Source of the DNA: Betaproteobacteria bacterium
GTDB lineage: Bacteria; Pseudomonadota; Gammaproteobacteria; Burkholderiales; Rhodocyclaceae
DNA length: 12,869 nucleotides
Assembly (NCBI GenBank): GCA_020047725.1
Contig: JAIFNM010000270.1
Span: forward strand, 1 to 12,869
Reading direction: 5' to 3'
Shown here in pieces: positions 5,799 through 12,659 of the stretch (position 1 is the first letter of the stretch; every line of letters starts with the position of its first letter). The position numbers and the translations under genes were made by a program. The notes under the pieces were generated by a model, which did not search any database, was not told the DNA's origin, and saw only the letters and a list, made by a program, of their open reading frames with translations.

Positions 5799-5840
5799 TG
5801 AAACTTTTGGTGAGCATTCGGGGTTACGGAAAGGGTGGAT

Positions 5841-7231
5841 ATGGCACGCATCAAACTGACCGCTGGACGCATAAGGGATTTTACTGCCGACAAGGCGCAG
5901 GCTTTCCTTTGGGACTCTGACACTCCCGGCCTTGCTGTCAGAGCAACGCCGCCAGGAAAACGGAATGCAGAAGGCAGCAAAGCCTTTGTCTTTCAGAGCA
6001 AGTTGGCGACCGCCCAAGACGTGCGAATCACCATTGGCGATGTGCGGGCTTGGGGTATTGACGATGCAAGGGAGCAGGCTAGGACACTCCAGAAACTCAT
6101 TGACCAAGGAAAAGACCCGCGACAAGTTGTTGCCGAAGAGCCGCAAAAGCCGCAGCACAGAAATCCGCCGAAATTGCGACTATACGCAGTCAAATAACAG
6201 TGGGCGAAGTCTGGCAAACCTATATTGAAGCCCGCAGCCCCAAATGGGGGGAACGCACATTGTTCGACCATAGAAAAGTGATGCTTCCCAACCGCACCAA
6301 AGGCGAAGGCACAAAGGCTCGTGCACTTACCGCAGGCGTTCTCGCTTCGTTGGCACCGTTACCGCTCTCTGCGCTGACATCTGAACGCGTTGCCGAATGG
6401 TTGGAAGCGGAAACACCAAAGCGCGCCACTCAAGCCGCTCTTGGTTTTCGATTACTGCGTGCGTTTATCAATTGGTGCAATGAGCGCAAAGAGTTTAATG
6501 GAATAGCCGCTGCTGATGCCTGCGCCCGTAAGGTAAGCCGCGAGCATTTGCCAAAGTCAAAGGCCAAGAGCGACGCGTTACAGCGTGAACAATTAAAGCT
6601 ATGGTTTGAAGCCGTGAAACGCATCCCGAACCCAACGATTAGTACATACCTGCAAGGATTGCTGATTACTGGTGCGCGCCGTAACGAGCTAACCGGTTTG
6701 CGCTGGGAAAATGTCGATTTTCAGTGGAACAGCCTAACGATCCATGACAAGGTGGAAGGCGAGCGCACGATACCGCTTACGCCATACCTTGCCAAATTGT
6801 TGCTCGACTTGCAAAGAAGAAATAACACGTTGCCTACCGTGCGCCGCTTGAAAACGCTCAAAGAAGCCGGAACGACGTGGAAACCTTCACCCTGGGTATT
6901 TAGCAGCCCGACATCAGCCACGGGACGCCTGGAAGAGCCGAGTATTGCCCATCGAAAAGCGATCAGTACCGCAGGTCTTCCAGCCTTGTCATTGCATGGC
7001 TTGCGCCGCTCCTTTGGTAGTTTGTCAGAATGGTGCGAAGTGCCGGTGGGCGTAGTTGCTCAAATCATGGGACACAAACCCAGCGCAACCGCTGAGAAGC
7101 ATTACCGGGAACGTCCGTTGGACCTGCTTCGTATGTGGCACAGCAGAATTGAAGCCTGGATTCTCGAACAGGCCGGAATCGCACAGCAGGCCGAATCTGC
7201 AAAACCCGGCTTGCGTGCAGTGACACTCTGA
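5841..7231 (+). pseudogene. Tyrosine integrase (DUF4102 / island type), frameshifted
   Basis: This is a site-specific recombinase of the tRNA-targeting phage/island type. Part one (5841-6197) starts at ATG 5841 after AAGGG and holds the N-terminal arm-binding DUF4102 domain (IRDFTADK, SDTPGLAVRATPPGKR, ITIGDVRAWGIDDAREQA). Part two, in another frame and ending at 7231, holds the core-binding and catalytic domains: catalytic Arg in TGARRNELTGLRW, Lys in KVEGERTIPL, HGLRRS (H-x-x-R), and GHKPSATAEKHY with the final His and nucleophile Tyr. Restoring one G after GAG 6138-6140 gives a continuous 463-aa integrase through AAAQKSAEIATIRSQITVGEVW, exactly the usual linker. So a single-base deletion near 6140, or a sequencing error, breaks the gene. 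Part two alone could start at GTG 6200 but would lack arm binding. It lies beside the tRNA-Phe scar. Confidence 0.88.
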
Positions 7232-7256
7232 CGATTGCTGTTTAATAGCATATAAG
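7228..7256 (+). promoter_or_regulatory. Predicted promoter of the HigB/HigA cluster
   Basis: CTGACG (7228-7233, 4 of 6 to TTGACA) overlaps the integrase stop codon. A 17-bp spacer and TATAAG (7251-7256, 5 of 6 to TATAAT) follow. The start point would fall near 7263, only about 6 nt before the toxin ATG at 7269, with no Shine-Dalgarno sequence: a nearly leaderless message. Confidence 0.5.
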
Positions 7257-7260
7257 CTAT
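7245..7260. promoter_or_regulatory. Inverted repeat operator candidate for the HigB/HigA cluster
   Basis: ATAGC (7245-7249) and GCTAT (7256-7260) flank ATATAA; the AT-rich surroundings (TTAA...TTAA) extend the symmetry imperfectly. It overlaps the predicted -10 element, a typical place for autorepression by an XRE antitoxin. Confidence 0.4.
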
Positions 7261-7268
7261 ATTAACTC

Positions 7269-7595
7269 ATGGAATTCACTATTGAGTTTTACAGCGAATC
7301 CGTACAGGACGAGGTCTTTTCTTGGCCGAATGGCATCCAGGCCAGCTTCACGCGGATAGTCGAACAGATGGTGGAGCATGGACCCAATCTCGGGATGCCC
7401 TACACCCGTCCGTTTGGTGATGGCTTGTTCGAGATTCGCGCCAAGGGCCGTGAAGGAATTGGGCGGGCTTTCTTCTGCACTCTTGTTGGTCGTCGCGTGG
7501 TCATCCTGCACGGCTTCATCAAGAAGACCGAGCAGACGCCTGCCAAAGAGTTGCGCACTGCCCGCCAGCGATTGAAGGAGCTACAGAATGGATAA
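7269..7595 (+). CDS. HigB/Gp49-like (RelE superfamily) toxin
   Basis: This is a 108-aa protein of the phage-derived Gp49-like / HigB family (DUF891). The pattern is typical: an N-terminal strand (FTIEFYSESVQDEV), a helix (GIQASFTRIVEQMVEHGPNLGMPYTRPFG), then DGLFEIRAKGREGIGRAFFCTLVGRRVVILHGFIKKTEQTP and a basic C-terminal helix ending in RLKELQ. Members are usually ribosome-dependent mRNA interferases that inhibit translation, with the basic and aromatic residues of the LFEIR...GRAFF and HGFIKK segments near the active site. The toxin gene comes first, as in HigBA, and overlaps the antitoxin start by 8 bp. It has no Shine-Dalgarno sequence; the preceding promoter would leave about 6 nt of leader. 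Length equals the family norm, and nothing suggests inactivation. Confidence 0.87.
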   Translation: MEFTIEFYSESVQDEVFSWPNGIQASFTRIVEQMVEHGPNLGMPYTRPFGDGLFEIRAKGREGIGRAFFCTLVGRRVVILHGFIKKTEQTPAKELRTARQRLKELQNG

Positions 7596-7896
7596 GTTCA
7601 AGCCGGTCGCTTTCGACCCCAAGGCGCACGCCGCCGAGAAACGAAAGGCCAGCGCGGGGTTTCGTGAAGCCTACGACGAGCTTGAGGATGAATTCGCGGC
7701 GCTGGGCGTGCTGCTACAAGCCCGAAAAGACGCCGGCATGACACAGGCCGAGGTAGCTGCCAAGATGGGCGTGAGCCAACCCGTGCTGGCGCGCATCGAG
7801 TCGAGCCTTGGCAGCCGCAAACACGCGCCATCGCTCGAAACACTGCGCAAATACGCAATCGCTTGCGGCAAGCGGCTGGTTATCGGGATGCAGTGA
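7588..7896 (+). CDS. XRE-type antitoxin partner of the HigB-like toxin
   Basis: This is a 102-aa protein. Residues 1-45 are a charged helical region probably contacting the toxin (AEKRKASAGFREAYDELEDEFAAL). Residues about 42-98 are an XRE helix-turn-helix: LLQARKDAGMTQAEVAAKMGVSQPVLARIES, followed by SLETLRKYAIACGKRLVIGM, typical of antitoxins paired with Gp49-like toxins. AAGGAG lies 7 nt before ATG 7588, which is inside the end of the toxin gene, so translation is probably coupled. It is expected to neutralise the toxin and repress the promoter through the inverted repeat at 7245-7260. The pairing is by position and family. Confidence 0.87.
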   Translation: MDKFKPVAFDPKAHAAEKRKASAGFREAYDELEDEFAALGVLLQARKDAGMTQAEVAAKMGVSQPVLARIESSLGSRKHAPSLETLRKYAIACGKRLVIGMQ

Positions 7897-7903
7897 GCAA
7901 GTC

Positions 7904-8191
7904 ATGAGCAGAATGCACAACCCAGCGCACCCCGGCGAAGTCTTGCGCGGATGGATACCGGACAACATGACGGTAACCGCTGCGGCAAAGGAATTGCAAA
8001 TCTCCCGTGTCACGTTCTTCAAGGTGTTGAACGGCAAGAGGGGGATAACTGCAGTGATGGCCCTGCGCCTTTCCGCTTGGCTTGGCACCACCCCTGATGT
8101 GTGGCTTGGCATGCAAACACAGTGGGACTTGTGGCAGGCTGAGCAGCAACCAAGCCCGAAAATCAGACCGCTTGAAAGAATCGCCACCTGA
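7904..8191 (+). CDS. HigA/VapI-family antitoxin, second antitoxin of the cluster
   Basis: This is a 95-aa protein from ATG 7904, 7 bp after the previous stop. It carries the diagnostic start of the HigA addiction-module antitoxin family (HPGEVLRGWI, residues 8-17), then an XRE helix-turn-helix (TVTAAAKELQISRVTFFKVLNGKRGITAVMALRLSAWLG) and the family's W-L-x-M-Q-x-x-W-D-L-W ending. Proteins of this subfamily normally follow a HigB killer of about 92 aa and not a Gp49-like toxin; that cognate toxin is missing. Immediately upstream is a complete toxin-antitoxin pair, so this gene is either an orphan antitoxin left by deletion, an anti-addiction gene, or a third component of the operon. The ribosome binding site is weak (GTGAGC). 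Confidence 0.85.
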   Translation: MSRMHNPAHPGEVLRGWIPDNMTVTAAAKELQISRVTFFKVLNGKRGITAVMALRLSAWLGTTPDVWLGMQTQWDLWQAEQQPSPKIRPLERIAT

Positions 8192-8198
8192 TGACTTA

Positions 8199-8225
8199 AG
8201 CACAGTGCCGGAATGTGCTCGGCAC
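8199..8225. repeat. Interleaved inverted repeats between convergent genes
   Basis: AGCACA (8199-8204) is complementary to TGTGCT (8214-8219), and GTGCCG (8205-8210) to CGGCAC (8220-8225), so the two pairs alternate along the strand. They are mutually exclusive as simple hairpins, and there is no T-run. It may act as a weak bidirectional terminator between the HigA gene and the convergent metallochaperone gene. Confidence 0.3.
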
Positions 8226-8235
8226 AGGCGCGCGT

Positions 8236-8667
8236 TCAACTTTCGGGCTTTTGGAAGTCTTTCAGGCAACACCGCCCCGATGGGTTACTGGTGTCACACG
8301 AACACTGTCCGGCTTTGGTCTGGGCAACAACAAAGTCCTTCGCCACTGGATTGACGGCGAAATCGGCCTTGGTAACTCCGAAGCAGTAACACAGGAGGCT
8401 GGTGTCCGAGGATTCCTTGATGCCAACCAGCGTTCTCAGCTGCGACTTGAGAATCGTCGAGCCATCATCACCGAAATAGACAACGTCGCAAGCAGGGTCG
8501 TCACAGAAAAAATAGCGAACGCCAGATGGTTGCCAAGTCCACGCATCCTTGACGTGATGGGAGATGGTTCGTACTGAAACCTCCGAATACTCGCGTCCGT
8601 TGACCGGGCAATGATGTTTTTTCGGATGGTTGGTGTCGCAACTGGGGGAAGAACAGCAATCACTCAT
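8236..8667 (-). CDS. CopZ-like Fe-S / zinc metallochaperone
   Basis: The start was set at ATG 8665-8667 (MSDCCSSPSC), giving 143 aa; an in-frame GTG upstream would overlap the TacA gene more. The Cys layout is that of the putative iron-sulfur metallochaperone family related to the N-terminal domain of archaeal CopZ: C4, C5, C10 and C20 at the N-terminus, C55 and C60 in YFFCDDPACDVVYFG, C93 and C95 in LLCYCFGVTK, C122 and C124, and C133-C134 in GRCCLKDF. The second half resembles a BFD-like [2Fe-2S] module. Family knowledge links such proteins to copper, mercury or other metal handling in the cytoplasm. The expected heavy-metal transporter genes are absent here. Instead the gene overlaps the TacA antitoxin gene by 4 bp (ATGA), implying translational coupling. 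Confidence 0.82.
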   Translation of the reverse strand: MSDCCSSPSCDTNHPKKHHCPVNGREYSEVSVRTISHHVKDAWTWQPSGVRYFFCDDPACDVVYFGDDGSTILKSQLRTLVGIKESSDTSLLCYCFGVTKADFAVNPVAKDFVVAQTKAGQCSCDTSNPSGRCCLKDFQKPES

Positions 8668-8942
8668 GTCTTGGCCGCTTTGACGTCCCACGGTGCTTTT
8701 ACCGCCATCAGGCGCTCAAGTCCCGGATTGTGTTCAGGTGGCGCATCCAGCAACTGAGTAAACTGCCGGAACTTGTCGGTATCTAGACCGAAAAATACTT
8801 GGTCGATCATCACCGCCTGTGCCTTGTCGCACGCCGCTTCGAGCATGAAGTCCGAGCGGTTCTTGCCAAGTAATTTCGCGGCATAGTCGATGAGATCGCG
8901 CTGCTCAGGGAGAGCACGCAGGTTTATCGCAGCATCACGCAT
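8664..8942 (-). CDS. TacA-like (DUF1778) ribbon-helix-helix antitoxin
   Basis: This is a 92-aa protein starting at ATG 8942 with AGGG 6 nt upstream. Residues 5-40 are a ribbon-helix-helix DNA-binding domain (INLRALPEQRDLIDYAAKLLGKNRSDFMLEAA), the hallmark of DUF1778/TacA antitoxins. The C-terminal half (VMIDQVFFGLDTDKFRQFTQLLDAPPEHNPGLERLM) is the segment that in this family wraps around the partner, a GNAT toxin that acetylates aminoacyl-tRNA (TacT). No GNAT gene follows: the stop overlaps the start of a metallochaperone gene instead. It may be an orphan, with its toxin lost by a precise replacement. It probably still autoregulates its promoter in the 8943-9205 interval. Confidence 0.87.
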   Translation of the reverse strand: MRDAAINLRALPEQRDLIDYAAKLLGKNRSDFMLEAACDKAQAVMIDQVFFGLDTDKFRQFTQLLDAPPEHNPGLERLMAVKAPWDVKAAKT

Positions 8943-9205
8943 AAATTACCCTTTTGATGAACGCACTACATTACGCGAAACACCAGACTTATTATCGCTG
9001 CTGCCGTTCTTCGCGGGTCCAAATTGCCCAGACCGAACTTGGGTAGGAAAAACGGGTAGGTGATAGACTACTGGTTTTGCAAACGATGCTTGACAAGGAG
9101 TTTTCTTGCGCTGAGAAACTTCAAAATCATAATAATGGCATGTGCAATACTTTCGCACCGGGAAAATTCATGCAAGACTGGATGTGTTCGTCACAAAGGT
9201 GATGA
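8943..9205. promoter_or_regulatory. Divergent intergenic region (TacA / DarT)
   Basis: This is a non-coding, AT-richer interval between divergent TA genes. On the DarT side there is a TTGACA at 9090-9095 without a good -10 at 17 bp, and a CATAAT at 9128-9133 (5 of 6 to TATAAT) without a good -35. GGGTAGG appears twice near 9045-9060. Promoters for both genes must lie here, but I cannot fix them. Confidence 0.35.
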
Positions 9206-9856
9206 ATGGCTAATCACTACCCAAATTTGAACCAAAATAAGGCGCTGATTTGGCGTATTGTTCACCGCGACAATGTGTCATGGGTTTTGGATAATGGTAT
9301 CCATTGTGCGAACTCACCAGTACAAGACCCCAATTATCTTGCAATTGGCAACGCCGATCTGATTAGCCGTCGAACGCATCGCGCCGTGCCGCTCCCCCCG
9401 TGGGGAACGCTGGCTGATTACGTCCCCTTCTATTTCACCCCGTTTTCACCCATGATGTACAACATCTATACAGGACGGGGTGCAGTACCGAAACGCAGGA
9501 ATGAGGAAATCTGTATTCTCGTATCGACCTTGCCGAAAGTGGAATCATTAGGCTTGAAATTTGTCTTTACGGATAGGCATGCTTATCCTCAATTGACTCG
9601 GTATTTTAACGATATTGGCCAGCTCAGCGAAGTCGATTGGCCATTGCTTCAGGCTCGCAACTTCCAACGCAATCCTGATGATCCGGAGCAAATTGAGCGT
9701 TATCAGGCCGAAGCTTTGGTGCATCGACACCTGCCGATTGAGGCATTGGTGGGGATTGTTTGTTATACGGATGCAGTCAAGACTTCGCTGGATACTTTGA
9801 TTCAGGCAAAAGGTTTGAAATTGGATGTTCGAGTTTTACCGGGATGGTATTTTTAA
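9206..9856 (+). CDS. darT: DarT-like DNA ADP-ribosyltransferase toxin
   Basis: This is a 216-aa protein of the DarT family (formerly DUF4433). DarT uses NAD+ to ADP-ribosylate thymidine bases in single-stranded DNA, blocking replication; related systems act against phages. Family features are visible: the N-terminal WRIVHRDNVSWVLDNGIHC (His20), an Arg-rich stretch (R55-R56) before LADYVPFYFTPFSPMMYNI (residues 69-87), the segment FTDRHAYPQLTRYFND, and the C-terminal YQAEALVHRHLPIEALVGI, whose Glu169 should be the catalytic glutamate. AAGG lies 6 nt before ATG 9206. The stop overlaps the antitoxin start by one base (TAATG), so the pair is translationally coupled. Length matches the family and no key segment is missing, so the toxin looks intact. 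Confidence 0.92.
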   Translation: MANHYPNLNQNKALIWRIVHRDNVSWVLDNGIHCANSPVQDPNYLAIGNADLISRRTHRAVPLPPWGTLADYVPFYFTPFSPMMYNIYTGRGAVPKRRNEEICILVSTLPKVESLGLKFVFTDRHAYPQLTRYFNDIGQLSEVDWPLLQARNFQRNPDDPEQIERYQAEALVHRHLPIEALVGIVCYTDAVKTSLDTLIQAKGLKLDVRVLPGWYF

Positions 9857-10941
9857 TGATCTATTTTACTCAAGGCAACCTGCTGGAAGCCAAATCTCAG
9901 GCACTCGTCAATACGGTCAACACCGTCGGAGTAATGGGTAAGGGCATCGCATTGATGTTCAAGGAACGCTTTGACGAGAACTTTCGGCAGTACGCGGCTG
10001 CTTGCAAAGCCAAACAGGTCAAAACAGGAGAGATGTTTGTCACCGAGGTTAACGAACTCGATGGACCGCGCTGGATTATCAACTTTCCGACAAAGCAGCA
10101 CTGGAAAGCGCCATCGCAGATGGCTTGGGTTATTGATGGACTGCAAGATTTGCGCCGTTTCCTGTTGGAGAAACAGGTGAAATCCGTGGCTTTGCCGCCA
10201 CTGGGCGCGGGTAACGGCGGTCTCGACTGGGTTGCTGTTCGTGTCCAGATTGAACGAGCCTTGGGTGATCTTCAGAATGTCGATATTTTTGTTTTCGAGC
10301 CAACCAAGGAGTATCAAAACGTTGCCAAGCGCACTGGTGTTGAGAAGCTGACCCCGGCCCGTGCCCTTATCGCTGAGCTAGTTCGTCGATATTGGGTGCT
10401 AGGGATGGAATGCAGTTTCCTTGAAATTCAGAAACTGGCTTGGTTTCTCGAACGCGCTATCGAGGCGTTCTCCCCAGAGCGCAACCCACTCGATCTGCAG
10501 TTTGTAGCTCACAAGTATGGGCCGTATGCGAACAGACTCGACCATTTGTTGAATAGCCTAGATGGCAGCTACCTACATTCCGAAAAGCGGATCAGCGATG
10601 CTGACCCGCTTGATGTCATTTGGTTTGACGATAGCCGCAAGGACTTTTTGCACGCCTACCTAAGAAGTGAAGAGGCCAAGCCATACCATGACGCGCTGGA
10701 GTACACCGCAAAATTGATTGACGGGTTTGAGTCGCCTTTTGGTATGGAATTGCTAGCGACAGTTGATTGGTTGTTGGACAAAGAAGATTGCGAAGCTAGC
10801 GTTGCTGCAATTCAAGATGGACTGAAACACTGGCCAGGTGGAGAGGCTGCTGCTGCACGTAAGGCGCGCTTGTTTGACGAGCGCGCGATTGGTATTGCAT
10901 TGGAGCGTTTGTCTTCCAAGCGCCAACTGATGGTTCAGTAG
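9856..10941 (+). CDS. darG: DarG-like macrodomain antitoxin
   Basis: This is a 361-aa protein starting at ATG 9856. Residues 1-155 form a macrodomain: YFTQGNLLEAKSQALVNTVN, the phosphate loop GVMGKGIALMFKERF, the KQHWKAPSQMAW segment and ALPPLGAGNGGLDW. In DarG this domain removes ADP-ribose from DNA thymidine and so reverses DarT. Residues about 165-361 are a helical C-terminal domain (ARALIAELVRRYWVLGMECSFLEIQKLAWFLERAIEA, VAHKYGPYANRLDHLLNSLDG) known in DarG to bind and block DarT directly. An in-frame start upstream at 9760 would lie inside the toxin gene and is not needed. It is the immediate partner of the toxin gene before it; both domains look complete. Confidence 0.92.
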   Translation: MIYFTQGNLLEAKSQALVNTVNTVGVMGKGIALMFKERFDENFRQYAAACKAKQVKTGEMFVTEVNELDGPRWIINFPTKQHWKAPSQMAWVIDGLQDLRRFLLEKQVKSVALPPLGAGNGGLDWVAVRVQIERALGDLQNVDIFVFEPTKEYQNVAKRTGVEKLTPARALIAELVRRYWVLGMECSFLEIQKLAWFLERAIEAFSPERNPLDLQFVAHKYGPYANRLDHLLNSLDGSYLHSEKRISDADPLDVIWFDDSRKDFLHAYLRSEEAKPYHDALEYTAKLIDGFESPFGMELLATVDWLLDKEDCEASVAAIQDGLKHWPGGEAAAARKARLFDERAIGIALERLSSKRQLMVQ

Positions 10942-11031
10942 CATTGACAAGGACTGTTTGTATTTGCGTTGCACGGTGGCGATGCTGAGTGATTGTGACG
11001 CTGATGATTTCAGAAAATTCCATCAATGCTG

Positions 11032-11550
11032 TCAGTGGCCGTCCGGTTCTAATATCGCAACGCCAGCGAGATTGACTCCCCATTCAGCATAGATCACCGT
11101 CAACCGTGGCAACACCCACGATGGCAGTAGGATGTATCGAACCGTTGCGGTAAGACTCTCGCCCGGAAAACCCAGCGGCAAGCTGGTCCCGGTCGAATAA
11201 CAATACGATTGAACGTCGCTCTCACGTTCACTTTTCCGATCTACGTGACCATGTATACGAATGGCAAAGCGCGTTCCCGGCAACAAGAGCGTGACAATGC
11301 CATCCTTGGGTTTGTGATGCGTCGACACGGCAATCCGCAATACACGTTTGATGTCATTCGCCGAAACAAAGGTGTTCTTGATTGCCACCAACGCGCTGCC
11401 CTCAATCACCCCGTCTGCTTGCGGGCGCAATGCCAGGAACAAATCACCAGCCGCTGGCACCAGCGCGTCAAACGGTAAGTGGTGCAGTTGGTTGATTGGA
11501 TCGTAAGACAGGTCAATCGTACGTCTCGTAACGTTGCTCTGGTCATGCAT
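11032..11550 (-). CDS. Hypothetical 172-aa protein downstream of the recombinase
   Basis: From ATG 11548-11550 (MHDQSN) the frame runs to TGA 11032; a GTG at 11574 would add eight residues but has no ribosome binding site, while GAG stands about 7 nt before the ATG. Composition and alternating hydrophobic residues suggest a mostly beta protein (KDGIVTLLLPGTRFAIRIHGHV, SLTATVRYILLPSWVLPRLTVIYAEWGVNLAGVAIL). No signal peptide, clear transmembrane helix or catalytic motif was recognised. It lies 126 bp after the tyrosine recombinase stop in the same direction, so it may be co-transcribed. The opposite strand of this stretch also has a short open frame, which I judged a shadow. Coding status is likely but not certain; no function assigned. 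Confidence 0.58.
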   Translation of the reverse strand: MHDQSNVTRRTIDLSYDPINQLHHLPFDALVPAAGDLFLALRPQADGVIEGSALVAIKNTFVSANDIKRVLRIAVSTHHKPKDGIVTLLLPGTRFAIRIHGHVDRKSERESDVQSYCYSTGTSLPLGFPGESLTATVRYILLPSWVLPRLTVIYAEWGVNLAGVAILEPDGH

Positions 11551-11676
11551 GATCAGCTCTAATGGAAGTCGCACCAGTCAGGACCAATCCAGACCGGCGC
11601 AAGAAACAAAATTTTCGGAAAGTTAACGTTGGATAGAAGTGACTTGGCGGCGCGTGCGCAATGTCACCGCAAACCG

Positions 11677-12648
11677 TCACCAGATTTTCGATAACGGGTT
11701 GTCGGTAAACATCTGACTGTCCCGGATGTACCGCTGCAACATTGCATCCGACTTATGCCCGGTCTGCAGGCGAATGCTCGACAACGAAGCGCCCAGTCTC
11801 GCCGCATTCGTTGCAAACCCGGCACGCAGACTATGTCCGGACAAGGGCGTTGGATCGAGTCCAACCGATTCCGCGCGTTGCTTCACGATCAAGGCAACAG
11901 CCGGTGCAGACAACCGTTTCGGCAACACCTGACCATACCGATTGATCTGCCGAAAGATTGCGCCGTCCGTGATCCCCGAAACCTGCAACCAGTCCTGCAA
12001 CTTCTGCGTCGGACAACAACGTCCGCGAACATGCGGAATCGCAATGACACGCCCCTGCCCCGCCTGATCAGTCTTGCTGCGCCGAAGGCGGACCAGCAAT
12101 CCTTCATCAGTAAACCGAATGTCGTCCACATCCAGCGACACCAATTCGGATCGCCGAAACGCACCGGCGAAACCCAGCAACAGCAATGCTGCGTCACGCA
12201 TTCCACGCACGTCAGTCAGTCCGCGCACCATCTTCAGCAAATCCGCTTTCTCAAGCGGCGCGACTTGCCGAATACCCCGGTCACAGGAACGCCGAACGCC
12301 CTGCAGCATCGAGCGCACAAGCGGCGAATCGGTTGGTGAGGTAAAGCCTCTGGCGGTGTGCGCACGGCCAATCGCCACCAACCGCCGTGACAGCGTCGAC
12401 AACGCCAGTGTCGGTGCATAACAGGCGAGGTATCGCGCAACGCGTTCGGGTCGCGCGGGGATGCTGCCGCCCCAGGCCATGAAATGCTTCAGGTCGGCGC
12501 GGTAAGCGAGCACTGTGTTTTCCGACAAGGCGGCATTGAGATACTTGCGCACGTTGGCGTCGACCTGTTTGCGCGCCAAATACGCAGTCGGTACGTTGCG
12601 CATGTTGCGCCGGTTGCGTGACAGGTTTGCAAAACGATTGGTTTTCAT
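11677..12648 (-). CDS. XerC/D-like tyrosine recombinase
   Basis: I chose ATG 12646-12648 (MKTNRF), 7 nt after AAGGA; ATG 12649-12651 next to it is equally possible, and a TTG at 12663 is less so. The protein has 323 aa. Residues about 28-115 form the SAM-like core-binding domain (KYLNAALSENTVLAYRADLKHFMAW). Residues 130-323 form the catalytic domain with a full set of active-site residues: R165 (GAFRRSELVSL), K192 (RRSKTDQ), H272 and R275 (GHSLRAGF), H298 (TGHKS) and nucleophile Y307 (QRYIRD). There is no DUF4102 arm domain, so it is a simple Xer-like recombinase of the type found on plasmids, transposons and islands, and differs from the broken integrase at 5841-7231. It is preceded by a small gene whose stop overlaps its ribosome binding site. 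Confidence 0.92.
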   Translation of the reverse strand: MKTNRFANLSRNRRNMRNVPTAYLARKQVDANVRKYLNAALSENTVLAYRADLKHFMAWGGSIPARPERVARYLACYAPTLALSTLSRRLVAIGRAHTARGFTSPTDSPLVRSMLQGVRRSCDRGIRQVAPLEKADLLKMVRGLTDVRGMRDAALLLLGFAGAFRRSELVSLDVDDIRFTDEGLLVRLRRSKTDQAGQGRVIAIPHVRGRCCPTQKLQDWLQVSGITDGAIFRQINRYGQVLPKRLSAPAVALIVKQRAESVGLDPTPLSGHSLRAGFATNAARLGASLSSIRLQTGHKSDAMLQRYIRDSQMFTDNPLSKIW

Positions 12649-12659
12649 CATTGCATCCT

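Noticed and set aside
6200..7231. The second integrase part as an independent recombinase starting at GTG 6200
   Set aside because: The reading frame is already open and integrase-like upstream of 6200, and a single added base joins both parts, so one broken gene is the simpler reading.
8946..9158. A 70-codon minus-strand frame upstream of the TacA gene
   Set aside because: It occupies the region that must hold both divergent promoters, has no ribosome binding site and shows no protein-like pattern.
11755..12339. A 194-codon plus-strand frame opposite the recombinase
   Set aside because: It lies wholly inside a recombinase with all catalytic residues; its composition is typical of an antisense shadow.
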